A model generated the notes under the pieces. The model made no database searches. It was given only the letters and a program-made list of their open reading frames with translations, and was not told the DNA's origin. The position numbers and the translations under genes are program-made. DNA of 35,507 bases from Kiritimatiellia bacterium (GTDB lineage: Bacteria > Verrucomicrobiota > Kiritimatiellia > CAIQIC01 > Lenti-01): assembly GCA_028681135.1 (NCBI GenBank), contig JAQUJC010000001.1, positions 61,838-97,344 of the forward strand, read 5' to 3'. The number at the start of each line of letters is the position of its first letter. The first letter of the stretch is position 1. Shown here one piece after another: positions 25,700 through 33,564 of this stretch.

Positions 25700-27991
25700 A
25701 TGACGAAGCAGTGTTCAATTGTATTACGCGTGCGCGGGCGGGTGCAGGGCGTAGGGTTTCGTCCGGTCGTCTTTCGACTGGCGCATGAATCGGGCTTGCG
25801 GGGGTGGGTATGCAATACGTCTGGCGGCGCGGATATCCTGCTGGCAGGGGGGGGGGAGGCCATCGACCGTTTTCGGCATGCACTGCCGGGGAGATTGCCG
25901 GCCGCGGCACATATCGAGAGCATCGAAGAACGGGCGGCGCCAGCCGATATCCCGTCGGGGTTTGAAATACGGCTGAGCGATGCGCCTGATGGCGCCCGTG
26001 TGGCGGGCATCCTGCCGGATTTGGCGACTTGTCCGGACTGTTTGCGGGAAATAGTGGACCCACACGACCGACGCTATCGCTATCCCTTTGCCAACTGTAC
26101 CCATTGCGGGCCGCGGTTCAGTATCCTGAACGCGTTGCCCTACGACCGGGCAACCACCACCATGCGGGGATTTCGAATGTGCGCGGCCTGCGAGGCGGAA
26201 TATCAGAATCCGCACCATCGCCGTTTTCATGCCCAGCCGAATGCTTGCGCGGTGTGCGGGCCGCACGTAACATGGACGGATGCCGTCGGCACGGTCCTGG
26301 CGGAGCGGGAGGCTGCCTTGCAGGCCCTGGCCGAGGCCTTGCGCCAGGGCCATTGTGTGGCCATGAAGGGTCTCGGTGGTTTTCACCTGCTGGTGGATGC
26401 GCGCGACGCCGTGGCAGTGCAGCGGTTGCGCGAGCGCAAACAGCGTGACCAGAAACCCTTCGCGGTGCTGTTCCCAACACCAGAGGCAATTGCCGAGACG
26501 TGCGAGGTGTCAGATGCTGAACAGGCCTGGCTGGCGTCGCAGGCGGCACCGATTGTCCTGCTGCGGAAGCGTGCGGGGGGGCGGGGCCTGGCCGACACGG
26601 TGGCGCCCGGACTGCCGTGGATCGGCGCCATGCTGCCCTATACCCCGCTGCATCACCTGCTGATGCGGGATTTGGGCTTCCCCGTAGTGGCGACCAGCGG
26701 GAACCTGACCGATGAACCGATTTGTATCGATAATGATGAGGCGCTGGCACGGCTGGGGACTATCGCCGATTTCTTTTTGCTCCATGATCGGCCGATTGCG
26801 CGGCCGATGGATGATTCGGTGCTGGCGGTTTGTGCGGGTGAGCCCATCATCATGCGGCGGGGGCGTGGGCTGGCACCGGGGTCGATCCCGTTGGCGGGGG
26901 TGCCGGACGGATGGTTGGCGGCGGGGGCGCAAATGAAGAGCAGTGTGGCGGTGACCGCCGGCGGCCATGTTGTCATGAGCCCGCATATTGGCGATTTGGA
27001 CCACGACGGGGCCGTGCGGCTGTGGCGGCGGTCCGTGGACGATTTGATGGGCGTGCATGGCCTGACCGTTGAACGGGTGGTGACGGATCAGCACCCGAAT
27101 TATGCCTCTACGCGGACAGCAATGGCGCTCTGTCCGCCTTCCGCGGATGACCACACGCATCTCGAAACCGTTCAGCATCACCATGCCCACATCGCGGCCT
27201 GCATGGCCGAGAATGGGTTGGAGGGGACGGTGTTGGGCGTGGCGTGGGATGGCACGGGGCTGGGCACGGATGGAACGATCTGGGGCGGGGAATTCCTGGT
27301 CGGGACGCGAGCGGAATTCCGTCGGGCCGCCTGGCTGCGGCCCTTTCCGCTGGCGGGCGCAGATGCTGCCGCTCGGGAACCCCGCCGGGCCGCGTTGGGC
27401 GTATTGCGCGAAATGGGCTCGGCCTACCCGCCGCCGGGATTTTCATCGGCGCAACTGGCGCTGCTCGATTCGATGCTCCATAGCGGCTTGAATGTGGTCC
27501 AAACTAGCAGCGTGGGGCGCTTGTTTGATGCCGTGGCCTCGCTGCTGGGCGTGTGCCAGATTCTCTCGCATGAAGGCCAGGCGGCCATGCGCCTGGAGGC
27601 CCTGGCCGGGGGGGGGGGCGCAGACCCTTATCCGTTTGGGTGGATCGGTCCGGCGCTGGATTGGGCGCCCATGATGGCGGCGCTGCTCGCTGGGGACGAA
27701 TCGCCCGAGCGCGCCGCGGCGCGCTTCCATGCCACGCTGATAGAGATGATCGTGGCCGTGGCCCAGCACGAACAGTGCCCGGATGTCTGTCTCTCGGGCG
27801 GGTGCTTCCAGAATCGCCTGCTGCTGGTGGGGGCCCTCCGGCGATTGACAGACGAGGGATTTCGCGTTTGGCGGCATCGGGACGTTCCGCCGAATGACGC
27901 GGGGATTGGCTTGGGCCAGGTGGCCGTGGCGGCGGCTCGGCGGTTGTCTAAACGGCCTGATGCGGAGAAATCCGCTGGAGGATGCGGGTGA
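25700..27991 (+). CDS. hypF: Hydrogenase maturation carbamoyltransferase HypF
   Basis: Cytoplasmic protein of 763 residues that makes the thiocarbamate on HypE used for the cyanide ligands of [NiFe]-hydrogenase. Domains in order: acylphosphatase (1-92, GRVQGVGFRPVVFRLA), two zinc fingers with CX2C-X18-CX2C spacing (Cys111/114/133/136 and Cys161/164/183/186), YrdC-like (about 205-390, MKGLGGFHLLVDA, KQRDQKPFAVLFP, TSGNLTDEPI) and Kae1-like (about 400-750, QHHHAHIAACMAENG, WDGTGLGTDGTIWGGEFL, CLSGGCFQNRLLL, DAGIGLGQ). No other hyp or hydrogenase gene lies in the window. G10 (25847-25856) and G11 (27608-27618) runs are in frame. The next real gene begins 71 bases after the stop. Confidence 0.96.
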   Translation: MTKQCSIVLRVRGRVQGVGFRPVVFRLAHESGLRGWVCNTSGGADILLAGGGEAIDRFRHALPGRLPAAAHIESIEERAAPADIPSGFEIRLSDAPDGARVAGILPDLATCPDCLREIVDPHDRRYRYPFANCTHCGPRFSILNALPYDRATTTMRGFRMCAACEAEYQNPHHRRFHAQPNACAVCGPHVTWTDAVGTVLAEREAALQALAEALRQGHCVAMKGLGGFHLLVDARDAVAVQRLRERKQRDQKPFAVLFPTPEAIAETCEVSDAEQAWLASQAAPIVLLRKRAGGRGLADTVAPGLPWIGAMLPYTPLHHLLMRDLGFPVVATSGNLTDEPICIDNDEALARLGTIADFFLLHDRPIARPMDDSVLAVCAGEPIIMRRGRGLAPGSIPLAGVPDGWLAAGAQMKSSVAVTAGGHVVMSPHIGDLDHDGAVRLWRRSVDDLMGVHGLTVERVVTDQHPNYASTRTAMALCPPSADDHTHLETVQHHHAHIAACMAENGLEGTVLGVAWDGTGLGTDGTIWGGEFLVGTRAEFRRAAWLRPFPLAGADAAAREPRRAALGVLREMGSAYPPPGFSSAQLALLDSMLHSGLNVVQTSSVGRLFDAVASLLGVCQILSHEGQAAMRLEALAGGGGADPYPFGWIGPALDWAPMMAALLAGDESPERAAARFHATLIEMIVAVAQHEQCPDVCLSGGCFQNRLLLVGALRRLTDEGFRVWRHRDVPPNDAGIGLGQVAVAAARRLSKRPDAEKSAGGCG

Positions 27992-28062
27992 GGCTTGCCA
28001 TCAGGGGGGCCGATATGGTTGAATGGCTAGGTGATTCGGTTGGACCCGAAGGAGAGCGGATT

Positions 28063-28734
28063 ATGAAAAAACTAGGTTGGATAGGCTTGGCATGGATGCT
28101 GGCCGTGGGGGGCCCTGCGGTCTCGACCGCGCGAGCCCAGGAGGATGCGGTGCTGTTGCTCGTGCCCTCGCGCTATTCGGTGATGCAAGTGGCCTTTGAT
28201 GTCGCGCGCCGGTATCCCACGGTGCTCGTGAGTTATCAGGGGACGCTGGAAGAACCAGTGCTGCATGTCTGGAATGGCTATGAGTGGATGCCGCTCTCTC
28301 TGACGGATTATCAAAGCGGTGCGTTTTTGCAATCGCATCCCGAACGGACACTCTTCCTCGGGGATGATGCGCTGCTGCCGGCGGAATTACGCTCGATCAA
28401 TGCCTGGTGTAGCAATGCCATCCAACTACCCGAGCTTGAACACCATACGCTGATCAATGGGATTGGCCGGGCCTTGCCGTTTACCCCGGCGGACTGGCGC
28501 TGGTTTGCAGGTCGTTACAACCTGACCTTGACCAACCTCAAAGCCGAGGAGGCGGAGGCCGCCCGCCGCGAGAGCTGGTATAATGAGGCGGCCCCCGTCA
28601 AGGATTCCCCGCCATCGTTCTTTAAGTATTTTACTCGCTCGCGGCGCAGCCGTGGCCCGTCCGCCGCCGCTGCGGCCCCGATGCAACCGGTCGAAGTGCG
28701 CGACAGCGATGTCGTGGAAATCCCCGCGCCTTAG
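28063..28734 (+). CDS. Exported protein of unknown function
   Basis: Protein of 223 residues. It starts with a clear Sec signal, MKK then a hydrophobic core ending STARA, with cleavage expected after Ala25. The start is set by GAAGGAGAG, whose GGAG lies 8 bases upstream; a longer in-frame version would overlap hypF. The mature part has alternating short strands and helices (VLLLVPSRYSVMQVAFDVA, then RYPTVLVSYQG, LHVWNGYEWMPL), reminiscent of a Rossmann-like alpha/beta domain, and ends in a basic, then Pro/Ala-rich tail. I recognise no family. It sits between hypF and a small lipoprotein gene 18 bases downstream. Confidence 0.75.
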   Translation: MKKLGWIGLAWMLAVGGPAVSTARAQEDAVLLLVPSRYSVMQVAFDVARRYPTVLVSYQGTLEEPVLHVWNGYEWMPLSLTDYQSGAFLQSHPERTLFLGDDALLPAELRSINAWCSNAIQLPELEHHTLINGIGRALPFTPADWRWFAGRYNLTLTNLKAEEAEAARRESWYNEAAPVKDSPPSFFKYFTRSRRSRGPSAAAAAPMQPVEVRDSDVVEIPAP

Positions 28735-28752
28735 GACGGGAGCCTGCTTCCC

Positions 28753-29103
28753 ATGCGCCGGAATTTATGGGTATTGCGTTTGCTGGCGCTGCTCGTGGCG
28801 CTGGGGGCCACATGGGGCTGCATGACCATTCGCGAGGAAGTGCAGCCGCTACGGGAAACGACGTTGACCGTCGCCCGGTCGGCAGGCAACGTGACCCTGT
28901 CGTGGATCGGCGTGAAGGGTATGTTTTATACTGTGATGTATGCCGACTCCATGGGGGGGGGCGCGCGCTGGAAAATTCTACCCGATGCCATCAACATCTC
29001 CAGCATGGCCTCCGGTGAACCCATTGTCGTGCATGATCGCGTGGCCCCCAATCAACCGCGCTATTATCGCCTGAAGCAGGACCGTCAGCCCCTGCGACCC
29101 TGA
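28753..29103 (+). CDS. Small putative lipoprotein with beta-sandwich-like domain
   Basis: Protein of 116 residues. The signal (RRNLWVLRLLALLVALGA) ends in TWGC, so Cys23 could be lipidated although Trp at -2 is unusual. The mature part, with NVTLSWIGVKGMFYTVMYAD and ending RYYRLKQD, resembles the compact C-terminal beta domains that finish in YYRL or FYRL in exported PVC proteins, including the beta-helix protein at 6575-8011 (QFYRLIW). GGGAG lies about 10 bases before the ATG. A G9 run (28953-28961) is in frame. It is last in the unit and followed by a terminator. Confidence 0.75.
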   Translation: MRRNLWVLRLLALLVALGATWGCMTIREEVQPLRETTLTVARSAGNVTLSWIGVKGMFYTVMYADSMGGGARWKILPDAINISSMASGEPIVVHDRVAPNQPRYYRLKQDRQPLRP

Positions 29104-29166
29104 TGAAGTGAATTTTTTCGTTGCACTTCCGGCCAGCAGGCCGTAGGTTGCGCACTCGTTTGATCG

Positions 29167-29210
29167 AGCACCCCCGGCGCCGATGATGGGCTCCGGGGGT
29201 GTTGGTTTTA
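29167..29210 (+). terminator. Rho-independent terminator between lipoprotein gene and fusA
   Basis: CACCCCCGG (29169-29177) pairs with CCGGGGGTG (29193-29201) around a 15-base loop, extendable by two weaker pairs, and is followed by TTGGTTTTA. It begins 65 bases after the lipoprotein stop and 60 bases before fusA. Confidence 0.75.
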
Positions 29211-29227
29211 TAGAAAAGGCATGGCAG

Positions 29228-31321
29228 ATGGCACGAGCAACCCCAATTTCAAAGATTCGCAACATTGGCATCATGGCCCATATCGACGCCGGCAAGACAA
29301 CGGTGTCCGAGCGTATTATGTTTTACGCGGGCAAAACCCACAAGCTGGGTGAAGTTCACGATGGGGCCGCCACCATGGATTTCATGGCCCAGGAGCAGGA
29401 ACGCGGCATCACTATCCAGAGCGCTGCCACTACGCTGACGTGGAAAGATCATATGGTGACGCTGATCGACACGCCGGGCCATGTGGATTTCACCGTGGAA
29501 GTGGAACGCTCGCTGCGGGTGCTCGATGGCGCCGTGGCGCTCTTCTGTGCCGTGGGCGGTGTGCAGCCGCAAACCGAAAAAGTGTGGATGCAATCGGAAA
29601 AATATGCCGTGCCCAAAATTGCCTTCATTAATAAAATGGACCGGATCGGGGCCGATTATTATGGGGTGGTGGCGGAAATTCAGAATGAGCTGGGCTGTAA
29701 CGCAGTGCCGGTGGTGATCCCGATCGGCCGCGCCGATGCCTTTCAGGGAATCATCAGCCTGATCTCAATGAAGGCGGTCTATTTTGATGATGCCGATCGC
29801 CGCACATTGAGGGTGGAAGACATTCCCCCGGAGCGCCTCGCAGGGGCCAAAAAATGGCGGGCCAACCTGGTGGAGAAATGTGCCGAGCAAGACGATGTCC
29901 TCATGGAGAAATTCTTTGATACGGGCGACTTGTCGGAAACGGAAATCTGGACGATTTTACGCCAGGCCACCATTGCCCGCAAGATTGTCCCGGTGTTTTG
30001 CGGCGCCGCCTTCAAAAATAAAGGCGTCCAGCATCTGCTCGATGGTATTGTCAATTTGCTGCCGGCACCCAATGAAATCCCCCCGATCATTGCCGCCGAG
30101 ACCGATGGGGATGAGGAACCCGGACGCAGGGAGCCGACCGATGAAGCCCCCTTCAGCGGAATGGCGTTCAAAATTGTGGCCGACAAACATGCGGGCAAAC
30201 TGACATATATCCGCATCTATTCGGGCACGCTGCTGACCGGTCAGAATGTGCTCAACAGCACCCTGAACAAAAGCCAGCGCATTGGACGCATTCTGCGGAT
30301 GCATGCCAGCCACTCCGAAAACCTGGAGATGGCGCAGACGGGCGATATCGTGGCGGTAGTGGGGCTGGCCCATACCCGCACGGGCGATACCATTTGTGAC
30401 GAAGATCATCCCATCCAACTCACCTCCATCGAATTTCCGGCGCCGGTGGTCTCCATTTCGATTGCCCCGAATTCAAAGATGGACAACGAAAAGCTGTCAG
30501 CGGCCCTATACAAATTGGCGGATGAAGACCCGACGTTTACGGTGTCGTTCGATCAGGAAACCAGCGAAACCATCATCTCGGGCATGGGCGAACTGCACCT
30601 GGAGGTGATCGTCGATCGGCTTAAACGCGAATTCGGGGTCTCGGCCAAAGTGGGGCGTCCGGAGGTGGCCTATCGTGAAACAGCGACGACGCTCGTCGAA
30701 GGGCAGTACAAGCATATCAAGCAAAGTGGTGGACGCGGGCAGTATGCCCATGTGTGCATGCGTCTGGAACGACTCAAACCTGGCGATGGCTTTGAATTCG
30801 TTAATGAGGTCGTGGGCGGGCGGATTCCAACCAATTTTATCCCCGCAGTGCGCAAAGGCGTCGTCAGAGCCATGACCAGCGGCCCCTATGCCGGCTATCC
30901 GGTGGTCGACATGCGCGTGGTGCTGACCGATGGCTCCTATCACGACGTGGATTCGTCCGACTTTGCCTTCCAAGAGGCCGGACGCGCTTGCTTCAAAGAG
31001 CTGTTTCTGAAGGCCAGTCCCATTCTTCTCGAACCGGTGATGTCCGTTGAAGTCATGACCCCAGAGGACTTTATGGGCGCTTCCACGGGCAGTATCTGCC
31101 AGCGGCGCGGACGGATCGAAACCATGGAAGACAAGGGCGCATATAAACTGATCGAAGGCATGGTGCCGCTGAGCGAAATGTTCGGCTATGCGACCTCGCT
31201 GCGGTCCATGAGCCAGGGGCGTGCCACCTTTACCATGCAATTTGAGCATTATGAAGCGGTCCCCTTCTTCCTGACCGAGCAAATCATCAAGGCCCGCCGC
31301 GACGCCAATAAGATTCGCTGA
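29228..31321 (+). CDS. fusA: Translation elongation factor G
   Basis: GTPase of 697 residues that drives ribosomal translocation. The G domain has HIDAGKTT (18-25), RGITI (59-63), DTPGH (81-85) and NKMD (135-138). Later domains show the usual landmarks [30 protein letters not shown], the domain IV segment and [20 protein letters not shown] near the C-terminus. AAAAGG lies 9 bases before the chosen ATG, giving the canonical [20 protein letters not shown] start; the in-frame extension upstream overlaps the terminator. It is not beside rpsL, rpsG or tuf, so it is detached from the classical str operon and may be a second EF-G copy; domain sequence alone does not settle this. Confidence 0.95.
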   Translation: MARATPISKIRNIGIMAHIDAGKTTVSERIMFYAGKTHKLGEVHDGAATMDFMAQEQERGITIQSAATTLTWKDHMVTLIDTPGHVDFTVEVERSLRVLDGAVALFCAVGGVQPQTEKVWMQSEKYAVPKIAFINKMDRIGADYYGVVAEIQNELGCNAVPVVIPIGRADAFQGIISLISMKAVYFDDADRRTLRVEDIPPERLAGAKKWRANLVEKCAEQDDVLMEKFFDTGDLSETEIWTILRQATIARKIVPVFCGAAFKNKGVQHLLDGIVNLLPAPNEIPPIIAAETDGDEEPGRREPTDEAPFSGMAFKIVADKHAGKLTYIRIYSGTLLTGQNVLNSTLNKSQRIGRILRMHASHSENLEMAQTGDIVAVVGLAHTRTGDTICDEDHPIQLTSIEFPAPVVSISIAPNSKMDNEKLSAALYKLADEDPTFTVSFDQETSETIISGMGELHLEVIVDRLKREFGVSAKVGRPEVAYRETATTLVEGQYKHIKQSGGRGQYAHVCMRLERLKPGDGFEFVNEVVGGRIPTNFIPAVRKGVVRAMTSGPYAGYPVVDMRVVLTDGSYHDVDSSDFAFQEAGRACFKELFLKASPILLEPVMSVEVMTPEDFMGASTGSICQRRGRIETMEDKGAYKLIEGMVPLSEMFGYATSLRSMSQGRATFTMQFEHYEAVPFFLTEQIIKARRDANKIR

Positions 31322-31343
31322 GGGCCCTGGCGTATCGGCAGGG

Positions 31344-31372
31344 TTGAAATTGACCGCGCGCTGGGGCATAGT
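31344..31372 (+). promoter_or_regulatory. Candidate tRNA-Thr promoter
   Basis: TTGAAA (31344-31349) and CATAGT (31367-31372) are spaced by exactly 17 bases and would start transcription about ten bases before the tRNA. This agrees with a short 5' leader. Confidence 0.5.
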
Positions 31373-31389
31373 GCAGCCTGATAAATCCC

Positions 31390-31465
31390 GCCGGCTTAGC
31401 TCAGTTGGCAGAGCAGCTGATTTGTAATCAGCAGGTCATCGGTTCGAGTCCGATCGCCGGCTCCA
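31390..31465 (+). tRNA. tRNA-Thr (anticodon UGU)
   Basis: The 76-base gene folds as a full cloverleaf with encoded CCA. The acceptor strand GCCGGCT pairs with CGCCGGC except at the last pair (T7 against C66). The anticodon stem GCTGA/TCAGC closes the loop TTTGTAA, giving anticodon TGT, read as threonine (ACA codons). The T arm is ATCGG-TTCGAGT-CCGAT. The following coiled-coil gene starts 24 bases downstream and may be cotranscribed. Confidence 0.96.
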
Positions 31466-31489
31466 TCGAGTCATGACAGGAGCGTGAGA

Positions 31490-31867
31490 ATGAAATACGG
31501 ATTGGATATCGTGTTGATTATCGGGATGCTGTGGATCGGCTGGTTATGGAATGGCGAGAAACAGAACGCGTTGCAGTTGGGTGACGAGATCGACAAGTAC
31601 AAGGCCAATATCGCCCGCCTGGAACTCGATCTGAATGCCGCCCAGGAAACGGGGGCCAAGGCGGCCGCCGATCTGGAAGCCGTTCGCGAAGAGCTGGGCC
31701 AGACCACGGAGGACTTGCAGGCTACGGCGAAGAACTTGGCCGACACAACGCAAGAATTCGAAACGCTCAAGGAAAAGGGAGCCAAGCTCAAGGCCCGCGT
31801 GGAGGAGCTGGAAGGCTATAAGGCCAAGGCGATTGTCGCCGAAATGCCCAAGCCGCCGGCCCAATAG
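31490..31867 (+). CDS. Small membrane-anchored coiled-coil protein
   Basis: Protein of 125 residues with one N-terminal membrane helix (about 5-20, LDIVLIIGMLWIGWLW) followed by a long charged heptad-rich coiled coil (about 25-110) and a Pro-rich end. ATG 31490 is chosen because AGGAG (31478-31482) lies 7 bases upstream; GTG 31484 is in frame but too close. No family can be named; such proteins often act as spacers or scaffolds. It precedes ruvX by 28 bases and probably heads a unit with ruvX and truA. Confidence 0.75.
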   Translation: MKYGLDIVLIIGMLWIGWLWNGEKQNALQLGDEIDKYKANIARLELDLNAAQETGAKAAADLEAVREELGQTTEDLQATAKNLADTTQEFETLKEKGAKLKARVEELEGYKAKAIVAEMPKPPAQ

Positions 31868-31895
31868 ACCACAGGGGGCGGGGTAGGCGCGGATC

Positions 31896-32345
31896 ATGAC
31901 AAAAGTCCTGGGCGTTGATTTTGGCGATCGCCGGACCGGCATTGCCATCAGCGATGCAGCGCGCGTTATTGCTTTTCCCCGCCAAACGCTGGACTGTCCA
32001 TTGGTCGAACAGGCGGCCGCGGCAGTGGCCCGCTTGGCTGAGGCCGAGGGGGTCGCCGAAATTGTCGTGGGATGGCCGCTTAATATGGACGGATCGCGTG
32101 GACCGCGGGTGGAACGAACCGAACGCTTTTGTGCCGAGTTGGCCAAGCGAACCGCCATTCCGTTGCAGCGCTGGGACGAACGGCTCAGTACGAAGATTGC
32201 GGAATCGGTTTTGATCGAGGCCGGGACGCGGCGGGACCGTCGCAAGGGCGTGGTGGACAAACTGGCGGCCCAAGTGATCCTGCAGGGCTATCTGGATGCC
32301 ACAGGGGGAGAGACAGACCTCGACTTTCAGGATCAAGCGCCATGA
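31896..32345 (+). CDS. ruvX: RuvX/YqgF family RNase H-fold nuclease
   Basis: Protein of 149 residues of the YqgF family, linked to 16S rRNA 5' maturation and described as a Holliday-junction resolvase-like nuclease. Motifs: VLGVDFGDRRTGIAISD at the N-terminus with the first catalytic Asp, EIVVGWPLNMDGSRGPR in the middle, QRWDERLSTKIAE, and VDKLAAQVILQGYLD near the C-terminus with the last Asp. Length is typical. Its stop overlaps the truA start (ATGA), so the two RNA-processing genes are coupled. Confidence 0.94.
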   Translation: MTKVLGVDFGDRRTGIAISDAARVIAFPRQTLDCPLVEQAAAAVARLAEAEGVAEIVVGWPLNMDGSRGPRVERTERFCAELAKRTAIPLQRWDERLSTKIAESVLIEAGTRRDRRKGVVDKLAAQVILQGYLDATGGETDLDFQDQAP

Positions 32346-33178
32346 GCGATCTGATTGCCGCCGCGGCTCCGCCCCGTACCCGTCCGCCCCCGGGGGGCTG
32401 CCGCTACCGGATGACCCTGGCTTACGACGGAACCGATTTCTCGGGCTGGCAAGTGCAACCGGACAAACGGACCGTGCAGGGCGAGGTGGAAACCGGGCTG
32501 CAGCACCTGGCCGGGGCCGTGGTGCACCTGCATTCGTGCGGCCGTACCGATGCCGGGGTGCATGCGCGGGCCCAGGTGGCCCATTTCGATTTGGCCGCAC
32601 CGTGGAAAACGCCCGGTAAAATCGGTCAGGCCCTGAATGCCAGACTGCCCGATTCGATCCGGGTGCTGACGGTGCGCCGAACGCGGCCCGGTTTTCATGC
32701 GCGCTACGATGCTCAAGGCAAACAATACCGCTATTCGATTTGGAATGCACCGGTGGCCTGCCCCTTGCATCGGCGCCAAACGCTCCATGTGTGGCGGCCG
32801 CTGGATGTGGCGGCAATGCGGCAGGCGGCGGCTCTCTTGGAAGGGCAACATGATTTCGCCTCCTTTTCCGCCAATCCAGGCCGCGAGATTTCCGGCACGG
32901 TGCGTACCCTCTGGCAGTTGGCGGTTCGCCAACAGGGCCCCTTGCTGACCCTGGCTGTCGTGGGCGATGGCTTTCTTTACAAAATGGTGCGGAGTCTGGC
33001 CGGGCATCTGATTCGCGTGGGCCTGGGCGCGGTTGCTGCCGATGAAACACACGCGATCTTGGCCGCCCGGGTCCGGACTGCGCGTGTGGAAACGGCCCCC
33101 CCCCACGGCTTGTGTCTCTGGACCATCTATTATGGGGCGCTGCCCGCCACCGTGCACAAGAGCCTTCCCAAGGCGTAA
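32342..33178 (+). CDS. truA: tRNA pseudouridine(38-40) synthase TruA
   Basis: Enzyme of 278 residues that isomerises uridines 38-40 in the anticodon arm. Motifs: YRMTLAYDGTDFSGWQVQP, then SCGRTDAGVHARAQVAHFD with catalytic Asp70, YDAQGKQYRYSIWN, and FLYKMVRSLAGHLIRVGLG near the C-terminus. The first 20 residues are an Ala/Pro-rich extension before the domain. The start overlaps the ruvX stop. A C9 run (33096-33104) is in frame close to the C-terminus. Confidence 0.95.
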   Translation: MSDLIAAAAPPRTRPPPGGCRYRMTLAYDGTDFSGWQVQPDKRTVQGEVETGLQHLAGAVVHLHSCGRTDAGVHARAQVAHFDLAAPWKTPGKIGQALNARLPDSIRVLTVRRTRPGFHARYDAQGKQYRYSIWNAPVACPLHRRQTLHVWRPLDVAAMRQAAALLEGQHDFASFSANPGREISGTVRTLWQLAVRQQGPLLTLAVVGDGFLYKMVRSLAGHLIRVGLGAVAADETHAILAARVRTARVETAPPHGLCLWTIYYGALPATVHKSLPKA

Positions 33179-33239
33179 CCAGCGTGCTAGGGTTTGGAGG
33201 AATTGGTAGTGATGTAGACTAAACCGCGAGGAATCAACC

Positions 33240-33563
33240 ATGGCTGATATCAACTTTAAGTGCCCTCATTGCGGACAGGATCTCAACGGGCCGGAGGAAA
33301 TGGCGGGTGAAAGCATCGAGTGCCCCGTCTGTAACAAAGAATTCCAAATTCCCGGCGGGATCATTGAGGTGCCCAAAAGTCAAATGACCCCGCCGCCCGC
33401 TCCGGCTGCACCGGGAAATGCGGCGACGAATGCTGAAACCACTGCCCTGCCTCAGCCCTCCGCTGAAGATGATAAGGGCAAAACAGTGCGGATCGAATTG
33501 CCGCCTGAATTTCTGGAAGAACCGGAAAAGCATATTTTCAAGATCAAGCGGATCCAACACTAG
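33240..33563 (+). CDS. Small zinc-ribbon protein
   Basis: Protein of 107 residues. Residues 6-35 hold CPHC and CPVC, 17 residues apart, a zinc ribbon that begins MADINFKCPHCGQ as in many small PVC-group proteins. The middle is Pro/Ala-rich and the end is acidic then basic (VRIELPPEFLEEPEKHIFKIK). A role in binding nucleic acid or protein is possible but not shown. GCGAGGA lies about 8 bases before the ATG. It ends one base before the lyase gene, suggesting co-transcription. Confidence 0.85.
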   Translation: MADINFKCPHCGQDLNGPEEMAGESIECPVCNKEFQIPGGIIEVPKSQMTPPPAPAAPGNAATNAETTALPQPSAEDDKGKTVRIELPPEFLEEPEKHIFKIKRIQH

Positions 33564-33564
33564 G

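Noticed and set aside
31325-31342. CCCTG/CAGGG stem after fusA as a terminator
   Set aside because: Only five base pairs and no T tract; it abuts the tRNA promoter candidate and is too weak to call.
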